Assembly (NCBI GenBank): GCA_021108035.1
Contig: JAIORQ010000052.1
Span: 168,782-232,781 of the forward strand
Direction of reading: 5' to 3'
DNA length: 64,000 bases
Source: Bacteroidales bacterium
Lineage (GTDB): Bacteria; Bacteroidota; Bacteroidia; Bacteroidales; JAADGE01
Shown here: one piece after another, positions 54,071 through 63,384 of the stretch
How the letters are laid out: every line of letters begins with the position of its first letter
Position numbering within the stretch: the first letter of the stretch is position 1
The notes under the pieces: model-generated
Told to the model about the DNA's origin: nothing
What the model saw: only the letters and a program-made list of their open reading frames with translations
The model's database searches: none
Program-made: the position numbers and the translations under genes

Positions 54071-54958
54071 TTATTTCAAAACAGGATATGAGATTTTCTT
54101 TTTTTCTCCTTTGTAACATTTTACTAATGATGCAGCAGTCATGCTCAATCCAACTGATAAAGGGCGTGTTACTTCCTTAAAATGAACATCGCTTGTTAAA
54201 ATATCTAATAATTCAAATTTTATTTCTTTTGTTAAATCTTTATAATCCGGAAATTTTGTAAATGTTTCTTTAACAATTCTGTCAGCAAACGGTCTGTACG
54301 GTTCCATAATATCATCAGCCAATCTGTATGCATTGTATTTATTTCTGTGATGAATACCCAAAGCCGGTAATAATCCGGAACCGACCAAGGCTTTTGCAGT
54401 AGCAGAACGTAAAATTGTATAACAAAAATTCAGCATTGAATTTGGCGGTTTTCCGTCTCGGTGTCTTATAAAATTATCAAAAAGTTGTTCCCAATACATT
54501 CGTGCGGCATATGATTCTCTGTTTGTTGTATCACCGCTTTTTACATGTTTAGATATTTCCTTTAATGCTTCACCGTTTTTATCGAAATATTCCAAAACGC
54601 CTGCTTGGTTTCTGATTTTTACTTTAATCGTTTGTTGCCATAAACTCTTTTTTAACGGTTCTGTGGCTTTTATTTGATAATCTGCATGCTGTCCGTGCAA
54701 ATGATGCGATTCAAAATTTATCATCATAGAAGCAGGCATATGCTTATCATTACAAAAAATAACAGCAGTATTATTCTCTGAAAATAATTGCATAACTGAA
54801 TGAGTATAAGTTATTTGTTTATTATCAAAGATCACATAACCAATATCTTCAGCAGGTACCATTCGGTCTTTCTTTACTAATTTATCAGTAACATATAATT
54901 GCTTATTTTTTACATACAAGTGATAAGGATTTACGAAGAAAAGAGTTCTTTTTAGCAT
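54071..54958 (-). CDS. cas1: CRISPR-associated protein Cas1
   Basis: The start is taken at 54958 (MLKRTLFFVNPYHLYVKNKQ), as in other type II-C Cas1 proteins; the frame is open 12 codons further. The product is 295 residues. The N-terminal beta domain is followed by the helical catalytic domain with the ARMYWEQLF and LNFCYTILRSATAKALVGSG segments, the histidine in PALGIHHRNKYN, and acidic residues in LADDIMEPYRPFADRIV. It integrates new spacers. No cas4 or csn2 is nearby, which supports subtype II-C. Confidence 0.97.
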   Translation of the reverse strand: MLKRTLFFVNPYHLYVKNKQLYVTDKLVKKDRMVPAEDIGYVIFDNKQITYTHSVMQLFSENNTAVIFCNDKHMPASMMINFESHHLHGQHADYQIKATEPLKKSLWQQTIKVKIRNQAGVLEYFDKNGEALKEISKHVKSGDTTNRESYAARMYWEQLFDNFIRHRDGKPPNSMLNFCYTILRSATAKALVGSGLLPALGIHHRNKYNAYRLADDIMEPYRPFADRIVKETFTKFPDYKDLTKEIKFELLDILTSDVHFKEVTRPLSVGLSMTAASLVKCYKGEKKKISYPVLK

Positions 54959-55104
54959 GGTCTTGATTTGTAGTTGTTTATAAGATTTAAGCATAAATTG
55001 TGCCGAAATTTATTAATGTAACTTCTTATTTTATGTAATCTTTCTGTAAACAGAAAATCGAACTTACAGAATATTGTCGTATATTGTCGATAAAATATAA
55101 GTAA

Positions 55105-55695
55105 ATGAAAAATCTATTAATTATTTTTATTCCAATTTTTATGTCTAATGTATTATTCTCCCAATCAAAATATAAATTGGTTGAAACAGACAGTTATGCA
55201 TCTTGTTTTGTCTTTAAAATTATTGATAAGAGAGGAAATGAAGTTGATTTGCCGGATAAATTCGGTGTGGTTTTGGATTGTCCTTCAATGATTAATATTA
55301 CCGGTAATATTTTAACATATGAACATAAAGGAGTAAGGCAATACAATCTTGATACAGGAAAGGATAATTTACTGTTTTATAACTATGATGATATTGACGG
55401 TTGTTCCGGTCCTGCATGGTCACCAAACGGAAAGAAAGTTATGTTTGTGATTATAAACCAAGAAATGAAACATGATTATAAGGCTGTGTGCAGAATTGTT
55501 ATACTGTCATTAAATAATGAAGGGAAAGTAGTAAAAAAGCAAAAATTTGACAGGAATGTTCATTTTTTTTGCGGAAGTATTTGCTCTTCAGTTCCGGGTA
55601 ATGATTTCTACTTTGTATCTGAAAATAAAATTGCTTATTTAGAACATAATATTGATCATTCTGATTTTACTGTTAAAGAAATAAATTTGGAATAA
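55105..55695 (+). CDS. Secreted hypothetical protein, TolB-like propeller fragment
   Basis: The product is 196 residues with a signal peptide (MKNLLIIFIPIFMSNVLFS). A block CSGPAWSPNGKKVMFVI matches the PD40/TolB beta-propeller repeat (aWSPDGkkIaF). With one clear repeat the protein is too short for a full propeller. Function is unknown. It is divergent from cas1 and followed by a terminator. Confidence 0.65.
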   Translation: MKNLLIIFIPIFMSNVLFSQSKYKLVETDSYASCFVFKIIDKRGNEVDLPDKFGVVLDCPSMINITGNILTYEHKGVRQYNLDTGKDNLLFYNYDDIDGCSGPAWSPNGKKVMFVIINQEMKHDYKAVCRIVILSLNNEGKVVKKQKFDRNVHFFCGSICSSVPGNDFYFVSENKIAYLEHNIDHSDFTVKEINLE

Positions 55696-55698
55696 AAA

Positions 55699-55726
55699 AA
55701 AGACCTGTGAATTTTCAGAGGTCTTA
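55699..55726. terminator. Hairpin terminator
   Basis: AAGACCT-G-TGAA pairs with TTCA-G-AGGTCTT, preceded by an A run. It separates the 55105 gene from the convergent DUF1573 gene. Confidence 0.7.
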
Positions 55727-55751
55727 TATTGTTATACTCAAAGAATTAATA

Positions 55752-56159
55752 TTATCTAATCACTGTACCTTTCAAGTGTAATACTTGTGAACTGTTTTCA
55801 ATATTCATTGTTAATGTGATTGTTTTATTAAAAACGCCGGGATCTTCTGCATCAAAATTTACCAGTATTGAGATAGATTTTCCCGGAAGTATTGGTCTTT
55901 TAGAAAATTTAATTTCAGTACATCCGCATGATCCTTTTGCATTAGAAATAATTATTGGTTTTCCGCCTACATTAGTAAGTTTATAAATTATTTCTTGCCG
56001 GTTGTATTGTTGTATCTCACCAATATCAATGATTTTTGATTCCCATTTAATATCACCGTCATTTCCGGAACTTAATGTGCCGGTATCATTTCCCCATTGT
56101 GCAAAGAGATTTCCTGTTGCGAAAATCCCTAAAATAAAAATTAAAATAATCCTGTTCAT
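55752..56159 (-). CDS. Secreted DUF1573 protein
   Basis: The product is 135 residues with a signal peptide (MNRIILIFILGIFATGNLFAQ). The DUF1573 pattern is complete: I-DIGEIQQYN, Y-x-LTNVGGKPIIISNAKGSCGCTEIKFSKRPILPG, I-x-VNFDAEDPGVFNKTI, L-x-LKGTV. The SCGCT motif is present, unlike in the paralogue at 35.4 kb. It is probably periplasmic; function is unknown. Confidence 0.88.
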   Translation of the reverse strand: MNRIILIFILGIFATGNLFAQWGNDTGTLSSGNDGDIKWESKIIDIGEIQQYNRQEIIYKLTNVGGKPIIISNAKGSCGCTEIKFSKRPILPGKSISILVNFDAEDPGVFNKTITLTMNIENSSQVLHLKGTVIR

Positions 56160-56308
56160 TTCCTTGTTTTTATTATTAACGTTTGTAATCTTGATTTCTT
56201 ATATTTACAGACCAAAAAGCTTGCCGGAAGGTTGCATTATATTTCTGATTTTTGAACAAGTTTTTTCGGTTCTTTATAATTTTTTGACAGACAGATTAAT
56301 ATTTATAT

Positions 56309-56360
56309 CAATCATTCAATCATTCAATCATTCAATCATTCAATCATTCTGTCATTCAAT
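56309..56360. repeat. 9-bp tandem repeat (ATCATTCAA), about five copies
   Basis: Units of AATCATTC run from about 56309, with one variant (TCTGTCATTC) before the end. It is the reverse complement of the unit near 531-582. It lies between the glycosyltransferase end and the DUF1573 upstream side. Confidence 0.75.
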
Positions 56361-56366
56361 TAAAAG

Positions 56367-57260
56367 TTATCTGTTTTTTCTGATTGTATGTAAATACCCG
56401 AGTTTATAGAAATCAAACAGTTTAATTAAAGGATATCTGCTCTTGAGATTCAGTTCAATTATTTTTTTTATGATATTAAAAAATAATATAATGAAAAATG
56501 ACAATGATAAACTTTTTTTATAAGTTCTTAACAATTTAATATCTTCATATAATTCCGTATAGTTATAATTCTTTATTAAATAACTTAAATTATCAATTCC
56601 TTTTTTTGTTTTAGAAATAAAGTCGGTATTTTTTTCTAATCCTATATGAATAAGCGAGTTGTTAATATGTTTTATATTTATTCCTTTTCTTTTTAACTCA
56701 ATTCCGAAAAGAGTATCTTCATGTCCGTATTGCGATATTTTTTCATCAAATTTTACTGCATCGTGTATTGATTTGGAAATAACATAATTATTCGTCATAA
56801 ATGAACGATTAGGAAATTTATTTCTTTCATCGGCAGTTTTTGATTCACGTTTCTTTCCGTAATACCATCTCAAATATTCCTTACTGCAAAACGGTTTTTT
56901 TTCTTCGTAAGTTCTTCCGCCGCATATTACAACTTCTCCTTTACAATGCTCAATATACTTTTTTATAAAATCTTTATTACTAATTTTTGAATCACAATCT
57001 GCAAAAAGTAAATATTCACAGTTTGATTTTTCAACTAAAAAATTTCTTATGGCAGAACGGCCGATATTTGAATTTAATTGAATATATTCAGTATTTGACA
57101 AGGACTGTAACTCTTTATTTAACTCTCGATAATTTGTGTCGGATGCATCATCAGCAAGGATAATTTCAAAAATAATATTTTCATTTTCTGCTTGCGAGTG
57201 AAGTTCTTTTACAAAATTTCTGACATCGAAATTATATATCGGGATTAGGATTGAAAGCAT
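56367..57260 (-). CDS. Family 2 glycosyltransferase
   Basis: The product is 297 residues. The GT-A fold motifs are SILIPIYNFD at the start, ILADDASD (nucleotide-binding aspartates), LLFADCDSKI (DxD-type metal site) and a late YGHEDTLFG with the catalytic ED. A hydrophobic, basic stretch near residues 252-270 (SLSLSFFIILFFNIIKK) may anchor it to the inner membrane. It probably adds a sugar to a surface polysaccharide or lipid; acceptor unknown. Confidence 0.88.
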   Translation of the reverse strand: MLSILIPIYNFDVRNFVKELHSQAENENIIFEIILADDASDTNYRELNKELQSLSNTEYIQLNSNIGRSAIRNFLVEKSNCEYLLFADCDSKISNKDFIKKYIEHCKGEVVICGGRTYEEKKPFCSKEYLRWYYGKKRESKTADERNKFPNRSFMTNNYVISKSIHDAVKFDEKISQYGHEDTLFGIELKRKGINIKHINNSLIHIGLEKNTDFISKTKKGIDNLSYLIKNYNYTELYEDIKLLRTYKKSLSLSFFIILFFNIIKKIIELNLKSRYPLIKLFDFYKLGYLHTIRKNR

Positions 57261-57262
57261 TT

Positions 57263-57329
57263 TTCATTGTTTCATTGTTTCATTGTTTCATTGTTGAAAA
57301 ATAATGTAACAATGAAACAATGAAACAAT
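57263..57329. repeat. 8-bp tandem repeat arranged as a long hairpin
   Basis: Four copies of TTTCATTG (57263-57295) are followed, after 12 bases, by AACAATGAAACAATGAAACA-type complement (57308-57329), forming a 22-bp perfect stem. It sits between two same-strand genes and may be a terminator made from a minisatellite. Confidence 0.75.
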
Positions 57330-57335
57330 ATTAAT

Positions 57336-58568
57336 TTAAAACTTCTTCAATATATCCTTAACAGCATCTTTATGAATAGTAAATCCCATCATTTTAAGTT
57401 TTATATAATCTTTATGAAAGAAATAATAGCCGAATTCAGGTGCATTTTCATCATTATTTCTCGATCCGGAACTTGAATCTTTTATTAAGTACCAATCTAC
57501 ACCGTCTTTTTCTGTATAACCGACAAGATGCATTCCGTGGTCATCTGTTGTTGTTTTGTTCGAAAACCTGAATTGTCTGGCATTTTCATTAATATATTCT
57601 GACGGAATATCAAAAACAGGTATTATTGCAACTTGTGTACTTTTTAAAAAACCTGCTTCGGAAACATCACCGCCGATACTCATTGTGTAACCGTTATTAA
57701 TTGATTTTTTTACGACTTTCATAAAATCATCTAAAGGTATATTATAATATTCTTCACTGTGCCACCAGTTATCCTCAACTTTGTATTCAACTTTTTTCCA
57801 ATACGGTTCTTGTTTGTATGATAATATCTCAACATAATCATCAGGATTTATCTTCAAATAATCTTTTAAATAAGTGTCAGCTGTATATTTTTTTCCGTCA
57901 ACAGTGAATTTTACCGGAGGTTTGCCGATATAATGATTCATTATTTGTTTTATTGTCTCAATCACTTCATCTTCATTCCACGCATTTCTTTCTTTAACCG
58001 ATTTTAAATAAGAATTCATCTCTTTATACATTTTATCGTGTGTATGATGTTTCCTGTTATTTAATAAGCCCGTATAGGCAGAGTAGGGAACCGCTCCGTA
58101 TTTTTTCCACATTCGAGTAACGGCATTTCCTTCAGATCCTTGTGAAAATAAAGAATTTCCTCGAGATTGTACATAGCCTCTTGCTTTTTCAACATATTCC
58201 CAATATACTGTATGTATTTCAGATAATTTTACTTGTTTTTTGTGAATTCTGTTTATTTCAGATTCCAAAAAAGATATTGTTGAATATGCCCAACATGTAC
58301 CTGCATTTCCTTGCGAAATAACCGGATTCGCCCATTCTCTTTTATAATCACTTACCTTGTTTGGTACATCATATCCTGTTTGTACCATCTGAAAACGTTT
58401 TCGGACTTGCTTAACTTCCAAGTTTTTATTAACAAATCTTACATCTTTCAAAATTGAGTTTTGATAATACCCCGGTTCATATTCTTTAAACTCGGCATTA
58501 TCTGTTTTAACTTGACTAAAACCCGTAGTTACAACTAAAACTGAAATGATAATTAAAATTGCTCTCAT
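57336..58568 (-). CDS. Secreted C1-family (papain/bleomycin-hydrolase-like) cysteine peptidase
   Basis: The product is 410 residues with a signal peptide (MRAILIIISVLVVTTGFSQ). The catalytic cysteine is C92 in ISQGNAGTCWAYSTISF, with the oxyanion glutamine in SQG. The catalytic histidine is in TTDDHGMHLVGY, and the third-residue position is WYLIKDSSSG, where an aspartate replaces the usual asparagine (NSWG). That replacement is unusual but is also seen in some C1B proteins. It is periplasmic or secreted and likely an aminopeptidase or endopeptidase. Confidence 0.85.
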   Translation of the reverse strand: MRAILIIISVLVVTTGFSQVKTDNAEFKEYEPGYYQNSILKDVRFVNKNLEVKQVRKRFQMVQTGYDVPNKVSDYKREWANPVISQGNAGTCWAYSTISFLESEINRIHKKQVKLSEIHTVYWEYVEKARGYVQSRGNSLFSQGSEGNAVTRMWKKYGAVPYSAYTGLLNNRKHHTHDKMYKEMNSYLKSVKERNAWNEDEVIETIKQIMNHYIGKPPVKFTVDGKKYTADTYLKDYLKINPDDYVEILSYKQEPYWKKVEYKVEDNWWHSEEYYNIPLDDFMKVVKKSINNGYTMSIGGDVSEAGFLKSTQVAIIPVFDIPSEYINENARQFRFSNKTTTDDHGMHLVGYTEKDGVDWYLIKDSSSGSRNNDENAPEFGYYFFHKDYIKLKMMGFTIHKDAVKDILKKF

Positions 58569-58792
58569 TTGATATTGATTTATGTTTATAAAAATTATTT
58601 AAAATGCAAAGATATTAAAATATTGGTTCTACTGTAATTTTAACGGATAAAGAGTTTTTTACAGAAATGCAGCCAAAATGTTATTTTAAGGTGCTGTGAA
58701 AAATACATTTCAGTCCATTGTAGGACTAAATAATATTTCGTTACATGTTGCTTTACTTTAAAATTATCTGTGCCGCGCTTATGAAGATATTT

Positions 58793-59377
58793 TTATGAAG
58801 AGATATTAACTCCTTTAACAAACGTTTGTATATCAGAGAAAAATAACTGAAATTCATTTTTAAAATCTTTATAATTCTCTTTTATAATCTGCATTGCCTG
58901 TTTAGCTTTATTCGGCATGGAAGTATATATTGCCATTTTATTAAGAACATCTTCAAAACAAACCAAATCGGCATAACAAATTAATCTTTTTTTTCTAATG
59001 AAAGGAAAAGCAAATCGTCTTGCTTTTTTCGGCAACAGGTCTGAATTTTTTAAAACGTAAGAGTGAAATTTTTTTACATAATCTTCAAGGCTTATTTCAG
59101 AATACAGTTCCCAATTAAAAGCCAAAAAGTGATCGTAAAGTATATCAACGGCAACTCCGGAATGTTTTCCGTAAGCCGGTCTTAACCGAACAATGCTATT
59201 ATGTACAATGGGGTGAGAGTCGGTATATGAATCAATTTCTCGATGCAGTAAAATTCCTTTTTTAATATTTTCAGGATAATTTTGATATTTTTTTCCCTTA
59301 ATCCAATCACCAATAAAGTTTCCGAATTTTATATCATCATTTTCACCGGAGAGGTATATGTGTGCGAGGAAGTTCAT
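58793..59377 (-). CDS. acpH: Acyl-carrier-protein phosphodiesterase (AcpH family)
   Basis: The product is 194 residues. Family motifs are MNFLAHIYLS, GNFIGDWIKGK, GILLHREIDSYTDSHP and HSGVAVDILYDHFLAFNW, which include the metal-binding histidines and aspartates of this HD-like fold. The enzyme removes the phosphopantetheine arm from acyl carrier protein. Length is normal. Confidence 0.9.
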   Translation of the reverse strand: MNFLAHIYLSGENDDIKFGNFIGDWIKGKKYQNYPENIKKGILLHREIDSYTDSHPIVHNSIVRLRPAYGKHSGVAVDILYDHFLAFNWELYSEISLEDYVKKFHSYVLKNSDLLPKKARRFAFPFIRKKRLICYADLVCFEDVLNKMAIYTSMPNKAKQAMQIIKENYKDFKNEFQLFFSDIQTFVKGVNISS

Positions 59378-59450
59378 ATACTGTTAATTTGTTATGTTTT
59401 GTTTTTTAGTTTACAGTCTTCAGCCTGCCAATTTTTTGTTGTGAGCGGTA

Positions 59451-60005
59451 TTAAGTAAAAAGATTGAGTTTTTTAAGTTTGCTTATTATAGAAAAATGTA
59501 TTTGGATTATTTCTTCCAAGCTGTCTTCATCATTTATTCTGAAATTTATTACACTCTTAAATTCATGCATTTTTGTTTTATTATTGTATTTACATATAAA
59601 AGAATAAATATTATATTTTTTTATAAATGCTGTTAATTCCGGATCATTAAAAAGTTCTTTAAAGAGAATTATGTTATTGCTTTGAAGAAAGTATTTTTTG
59701 TTAAATTCTTTATTATTTACATCAATTTCTTTTTTTCCGAGCAGCTTTAAAAATTTATCAATACCGTCTTCCTTATATATATTAAATTCAAATTGCTTAT
59801 TAAATTTGGTTTCAAAGAATAATTTCAAAGGTTTTGTATCAGATTCAGTTATTTCAAGTGAGATATGATAAATCGGTAAAATTAACTTTAGTCTTTCATA
59901 TACATATGATGAAGTATGTATGATTGAAAACTTCCCCTTATATTTTTCACTGATATTTCTCCAAAAATTTCTTTTCGGAAACACATCGCCGTATCCGTTA
60001 ATCAT
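59451..60005 (-). CDS. Hypothetical soluble protein
   Basis: The product is 184 residues with no signal peptide. Patterns of alternating strands and helices (SLEITESDTKPLKLFFETKFN, IIQIHFSIISKLKKLNLF) suggest a compact domain. No family was recognised. A start slightly further upstream cannot be excluded, because the beginning MINGYGDVFPKRNFWRNI looks like the inside of a longer protein. Confidence 0.55.
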   Translation of the reverse strand: MINGYGDVFPKRNFWRNISEKYKGKFSIIHTSSYVYERLKLILPIYHISLEITESDTKPLKLFFETKFNKQFEFNIYKEDGIDKFLKLLGKKEIDVNNKEFNKKYFLQSNNIILFKELFNDPELTAFIKKYNIYSFICKYNNKTKMHEFKSVINFRINDEDSLEEIIQIHFSIISKLKKLNLFT

Positions 60006-60047
60006 AGAGTGTAATTGAATTAAGACTATCTTTACTTTCTTTTATGC

Positions 60048-60545
60048 TTATTCTTTCTTAAATCCCGTTTCGGTTAAGGTATAAACAGTTTCGGAATAGC
60101 CGTTATCGTTGAAGTCATTATTTTCCTTAACAATTATCTTATCTTTATCAATTTCTGATTCAATATATAAAAAACCTTCAGAGTTTGTATATGCAATATT
60201 TAAATGTGAAATAATCTTACTGTCGTTACTGATAAAAACAGCCCAATGATTTGTTTCTTCTCTGTATCGTCTTTCTATTAACAGAAGATTCAATTCGTTA
60301 ACAGTTATCTTGCCGTAAACATTATACTGAAAATCAGAATCATATATCTCCAATTTGTTGAACTGATATAATATCCAATCAGCTTCTGTCAGCTCTATTT
60401 TTGTTTTATCAATTTGCATATCCGTTTTATCAACAAAAGGCATTGACATTGTTTTTGCAGATGAGAATTTTTCATATGCTGAAGATTGTGAAAATGTTGC
60501 TGTTGTTAGTAAACAGATGATAATTAAGCTTAATGTTTTTTTCAT
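60048..60545 (-). CDS. Secreted hypothetical protein
   Basis: The start is set at 60545 because MKKTLSLIIICLLTTATFSQ is a clean signal peptide; the open frame extends 15 codons further. The product is 165 residues, exported. Several short strands follow (YNVYGKITVNELNLLLIERR, ETNHWAVFI) and it ends YTLTETGFKKE. No family was recognised. Confidence 0.65.
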   Translation of the reverse strand: MKKTLSLIIICLLTTATFSQSSAYEKFSSAKTMSMPFVDKTDMQIDKTKIELTEADWILYQFNKLEIYDSDFQYNVYGKITVNELNLLLIERRYREETNHWAVFISNDSKIISHLNIAYTNSEGFLYIESEIDKDKIIVKENNDFNDNGYSETVYTLTETGFKKE

Positions 60546-60694
60546 GATTTTTTTTCTTTCAAAGTTAATTAATTTCAGACTTGAATGCAAATATCAAAGA
60601 AATATTTTTTCCATTATTTTATCTAAACTTGTATTTATTTGGAACTCAAAAAATATTTTATCATTTTTGAAAGATAAATTCAAAAAAAATATCT

Positions 60695-61108
60695 ATGAAA
60701 TTATTAATGATCTATGTAAAGAAATTTTCTTATAAACCTACGATAAAAACGCTTGAAGGATTTGAAGAACATACAGAAAACAAAATTTTTGAAAATGCTT
60801 TGGTGGGATTTATTCAAGCGGAAGAACATGATACTGAAAAAGAGATTTTGAAAGTTGAAAAAAATCTTGTAAAAAATTTAAAATGGGGTGCAAGAAAAAA
60901 TGAAACCAATTTTGTTGTATTGCATTCATTTGCACATTTATCCGAAAGCAAAGCATCTCCGGAATATACAAAGCAAGTGTTTGATTTAGCCGAGAAACGC
61001 TTGCAAAATGCTAATTATGAAACTGCTCAAACACCTTTTGGTTATTTCTTGGATTTGGATATTCAAGCTCCGGGATTTTCACAAGCTCGAATGTTTAAAA
61101 GTTTTTAG
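60695..61108 (+). CDS. Stand-alone threonyl-tRNA synthetase editing-like domain
   Basis: The product is 137 residues. LLMIYVKKFSYKP at the start, ALVGFIQAEEHDT, FVVLHSFAHLSESKASPEYT and TAQTPFGYFLDLDIQAPG correspond in order to the archaeal-type ThrRS editing domain (DTD-like fold), which hydrolyses Ser-tRNA-Thr or D-aminoacyl-tRNA. In archaea it is fused to ThrRS; here it stands alone. Whether it edits tRNA in this organism is not known. Confidence 0.75.
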   Translation: MKLLMIYVKKFSYKPTIKTLEGFEEHTENKIFENALVGFIQAEEHDTEKEILKVEKNLVKNLKWGARKNETNFVVLHSFAHLSESKASPEYTKQVFDLAEKRLQNANYETAQTPFGYFLDLDIQAPGFSQARMFKSF

Positions 61109-61118
61109 ATTTACAAAA

Positions 61119-61181
61119 CCTGCAACTTGCAACCTGCAACTTGCAACTTGTAACCTGCAACCTGTAACCTGCAACCTGCAA
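61119..61181. repeat. 7-bp tandem repeat, nine copies
   Basis: Units CCTGCAA, CTTGCAA, CTTGTAA and CCTGTAA alternate without gaps, ending in CCC. It lies 10 bp after the editing-domain stop codon. Confidence 0.9.
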
Positions 61182-61261
61182 CCCGAAATTCAATTAATCC
61201 GAAATAATGAATCATCTTTAAATCTTTTTTCGTAAATTTGAAAAACCTAAACTTTTTAACC

Positions 61262-61627
61262 ATGATACGAAAATTTAAAAAACAAATTTCACTTCTTTTT
61301 GCCGGTTCTTTTTCAATGGTATTAGCTGCATGTTACGGCATGCCGATTGATATGCAAATTGACAGAAGTGTTAAAGTCGTTAACGAACTAAATGAAGCAA
61401 TTCCGGGTTTGCAAGTTAAATTAACCAATAACGGAGAACGTGTATATGAAGATTTAAGTGATGACTCCGGTTACGTATATTATTCATCTCTTGAGGAAAA
61501 TAACGATAATGATTATAAAGTCATTATTAATGATATTGACAGTACTGAAAACGGAGGGATATATATAAGTCAAGTAGTTGATATTGTTGAATATGAAGAT
61601 GAGTATGTTGTTATAATGAATAAATAA
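61262..61627 (+). CDS. Small lipoprotein resembling radical-SAM-associated lipoproteins
   Basis: The start is set at 61262 (MIRKFKKQISLLFAGSFSMV); the frame opens a little earlier. The product is 121 residues. The hydrophobic segment ends in LAACYGMP, a lipobox with the cysteine near residue 23, followed by a carboxypeptidase-regulatory-like beta domain (VKVVNELNEAIPGLQVKL). The ACYGMP-type start recalls lipoproteins encoded with radical SAM enzymes in Bacteroidota, but no radical SAM gene is adjacent. A decayed paralogue lies at 63385-63719. Confidence 0.7.
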   Translation: MIRKFKKQISLLFAGSFSMVLAACYGMPIDMQIDRSVKVVNELNEAIPGLQVKLTNNGERVYEDLSDDSGYVYYSSLEENNDNDYKVIINDIDSTENGGIYISQVVDIVEYEDEYVVIMNK

Positions 61628-61638
61628 GATATTTACAT

Positions 61639-63327
61639 ATGAAAATAAAATATCATTTGTTAATTGTGTTCAGTATATTGTTGATGTTTTCATGTAGTAA
61701 CAAAGAAGACATTTTTAATGAAAAAACCGAAGATTATAAATCATTAGTTTTACAGGTTGAATTTCCATTTGATTTTTTTGATAAACTTGAATTTGAGGAA
61801 ATTAAAGATAAGAAATTTTTAACTGATTTTATTGACGAAAGTTATTTTAATCAAGATGAAGAGTATAGACTTTATGAAGGATTAAAATACAAAATAAACG
61901 AAAAACAAATTGTTTTATTTTTATTTAAAAGTTTTGGAAACGGTAAAATGTTAATTGCATATTCTTTCGTAAACGGGATATTGGTTGATACAAAGGAAAT
62001 AGCAGGTAATTGTTGTGATGTTGAGTATTCATGTCTTATTTCCGGAACATTTAAATTCACAATTTCTGCATCTGAAGTTCAGGATACAGAACGTTATCGC
62101 AGAAAAATTACAAAAGAAATTTTTTCAATAAATAAGGAGGGAAGATTCACTTCTGATGAATCTCCTTATGTTTCAATATCCGAAATTATTCCCAAATTTC
62201 AAGAAGTACATTTGCCATACAACTCAATAATAGAAAAAAATGATGATGAAATCATAACAGAAGAAGATTTTATCAGTAAAGAAATAAGTAATGATAAATA
62301 TCAGCAAGTTACAAAAGAAGATATTTTTATGCTGAATAATATTATGAAATCAGATATTTTAGATGATGAATATATACATTATTATGCTCATTATATTAAT
62401 TTTTATACTAATGCTTATTGGGGAATTACATTATTATTTGAGCCGAAAGATTATACAGAATTCGGAGGTTTTAAAGAATATCTTTTGTTATTCCGGGATG
62501 ATGAATTTATTACATCTTTTGATTTGTATTATAATGAAAATATTTTCGGTGAAACAAATGCAAAACTTTTTGTTCGCAAAAATACTATTTATATAAGGCA
62601 TGAAGCATATAAATATTCAAGATATGCTCAACATTTTTATGAAGAGGATTGCTTGCAAACATTTTACCGACTTGATGAAAACAATATATTTGAGAAAGTC
62701 GAAGTTTCTGAAATATTTGAACATGACTCTTTTGAATATTTTTATGCTCTTTCAAAACAACAAAAGGAAATTCCGAAAAATTTTCTGAAATATATCAGAA
62801 TGTATAAAGATGAGGAATTAATTAAAAATATGGAATTTAATGAAAATAATTTAACAATTAAGTCTGTTTGTCATTTTCATATAAATAAGAATGAAAATGC
62901 ATTTATATATTATTTGAAAGACGAAACTCAAAATACGTTTCTTTATAATAAATATAATAACAGTGGTGAGCTTATTGAATGCAGCCCTGTATTAGATTGT
63001 ATGTCCGGTACATGTGTCGATTTTAAAGTTTCTAAAATAAATGTTTTCAGTTCAAAATGGTGTGAAATAGAATCAAAACATGCAGCAGGAAATTTTATGC
63101 AGTATACTTATTTTTCTGATAACAAAACTCGTTTCAGTACGAGTGAATATGACTATTCTCAACATAAAGATAATAAGGATAAAGAATATTTTTACAGAGT
63201 AATGTGTGATTCTGATATTTATGGATTAGTTGTGAATAATGATGTTCCCGGGTTATTGAAAATGCTTAAAGCTGAAACAAATACTAATAAAGCATTAGAA
63301 TATAATATTGAACGTTTGGAAAATTGA
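61639..63327 (+). CDS. Large hypothetical lipoprotein
   Basis: The product is 562 residues. The lipobox is LLIVFSILLMFSCSN (cysteine near residue 19). The mature part is rich in D, E, Y and N with repeated short strands and a CC pair (AGNCCDVEYSC), but shows no known domain. It starts 11 bp after the small lipoprotein gene and is likely co-transcribed with it. Confidence 0.7.
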   Translation: MKIKYHLLIVFSILLMFSCSNKEDIFNEKTEDYKSLVLQVEFPFDFFDKLEFEEIKDKKFLTDFIDESYFNQDEEYRLYEGLKYKINEKQIVLFLFKSFGNGKMLIAYSFVNGILVDTKEIAGNCCDVEYSCLISGTFKFTISASEVQDTERYRRKITKEIFSINKEGRFTSDESPYVSISEIIPKFQEVHLPYNSIIEKNDDEIITEEDFISKEISNDKYQQVTKEDIFMLNNIMKSDILDDEYIHYYAHYINFYTNAYWGITLLFEPKDYTEFGGFKEYLLLFRDDEFITSFDLYYNENIFGETNAKLFVRKNTIYIRHEAYKYSRYAQHFYEEDCLQTFYRLDENNIFEKVEVSEIFEHDSFEYFYALSKQQKEIPKNFLKYIRMYKDEELIKNMEFNENNLTIKSVCHFHINKNENAFIYYLKDETQNTFLYNKYNNSGELIECSPVLDCMSGTCVDFKVSKINVFSSKWCEIESKHAAGNFMQYTYFSDNKTRFSTSEYDYSQHKDNKDKEYFYRVMCDSDIYGLVVNNDVPGLLKMLKAETNTNKALEYNIERLEN

Positions 63328-63384
63328 TTTTATAAAAATAAATGACTAAATAACGAATTCATTTATCAAAAGGATAATGTATAT

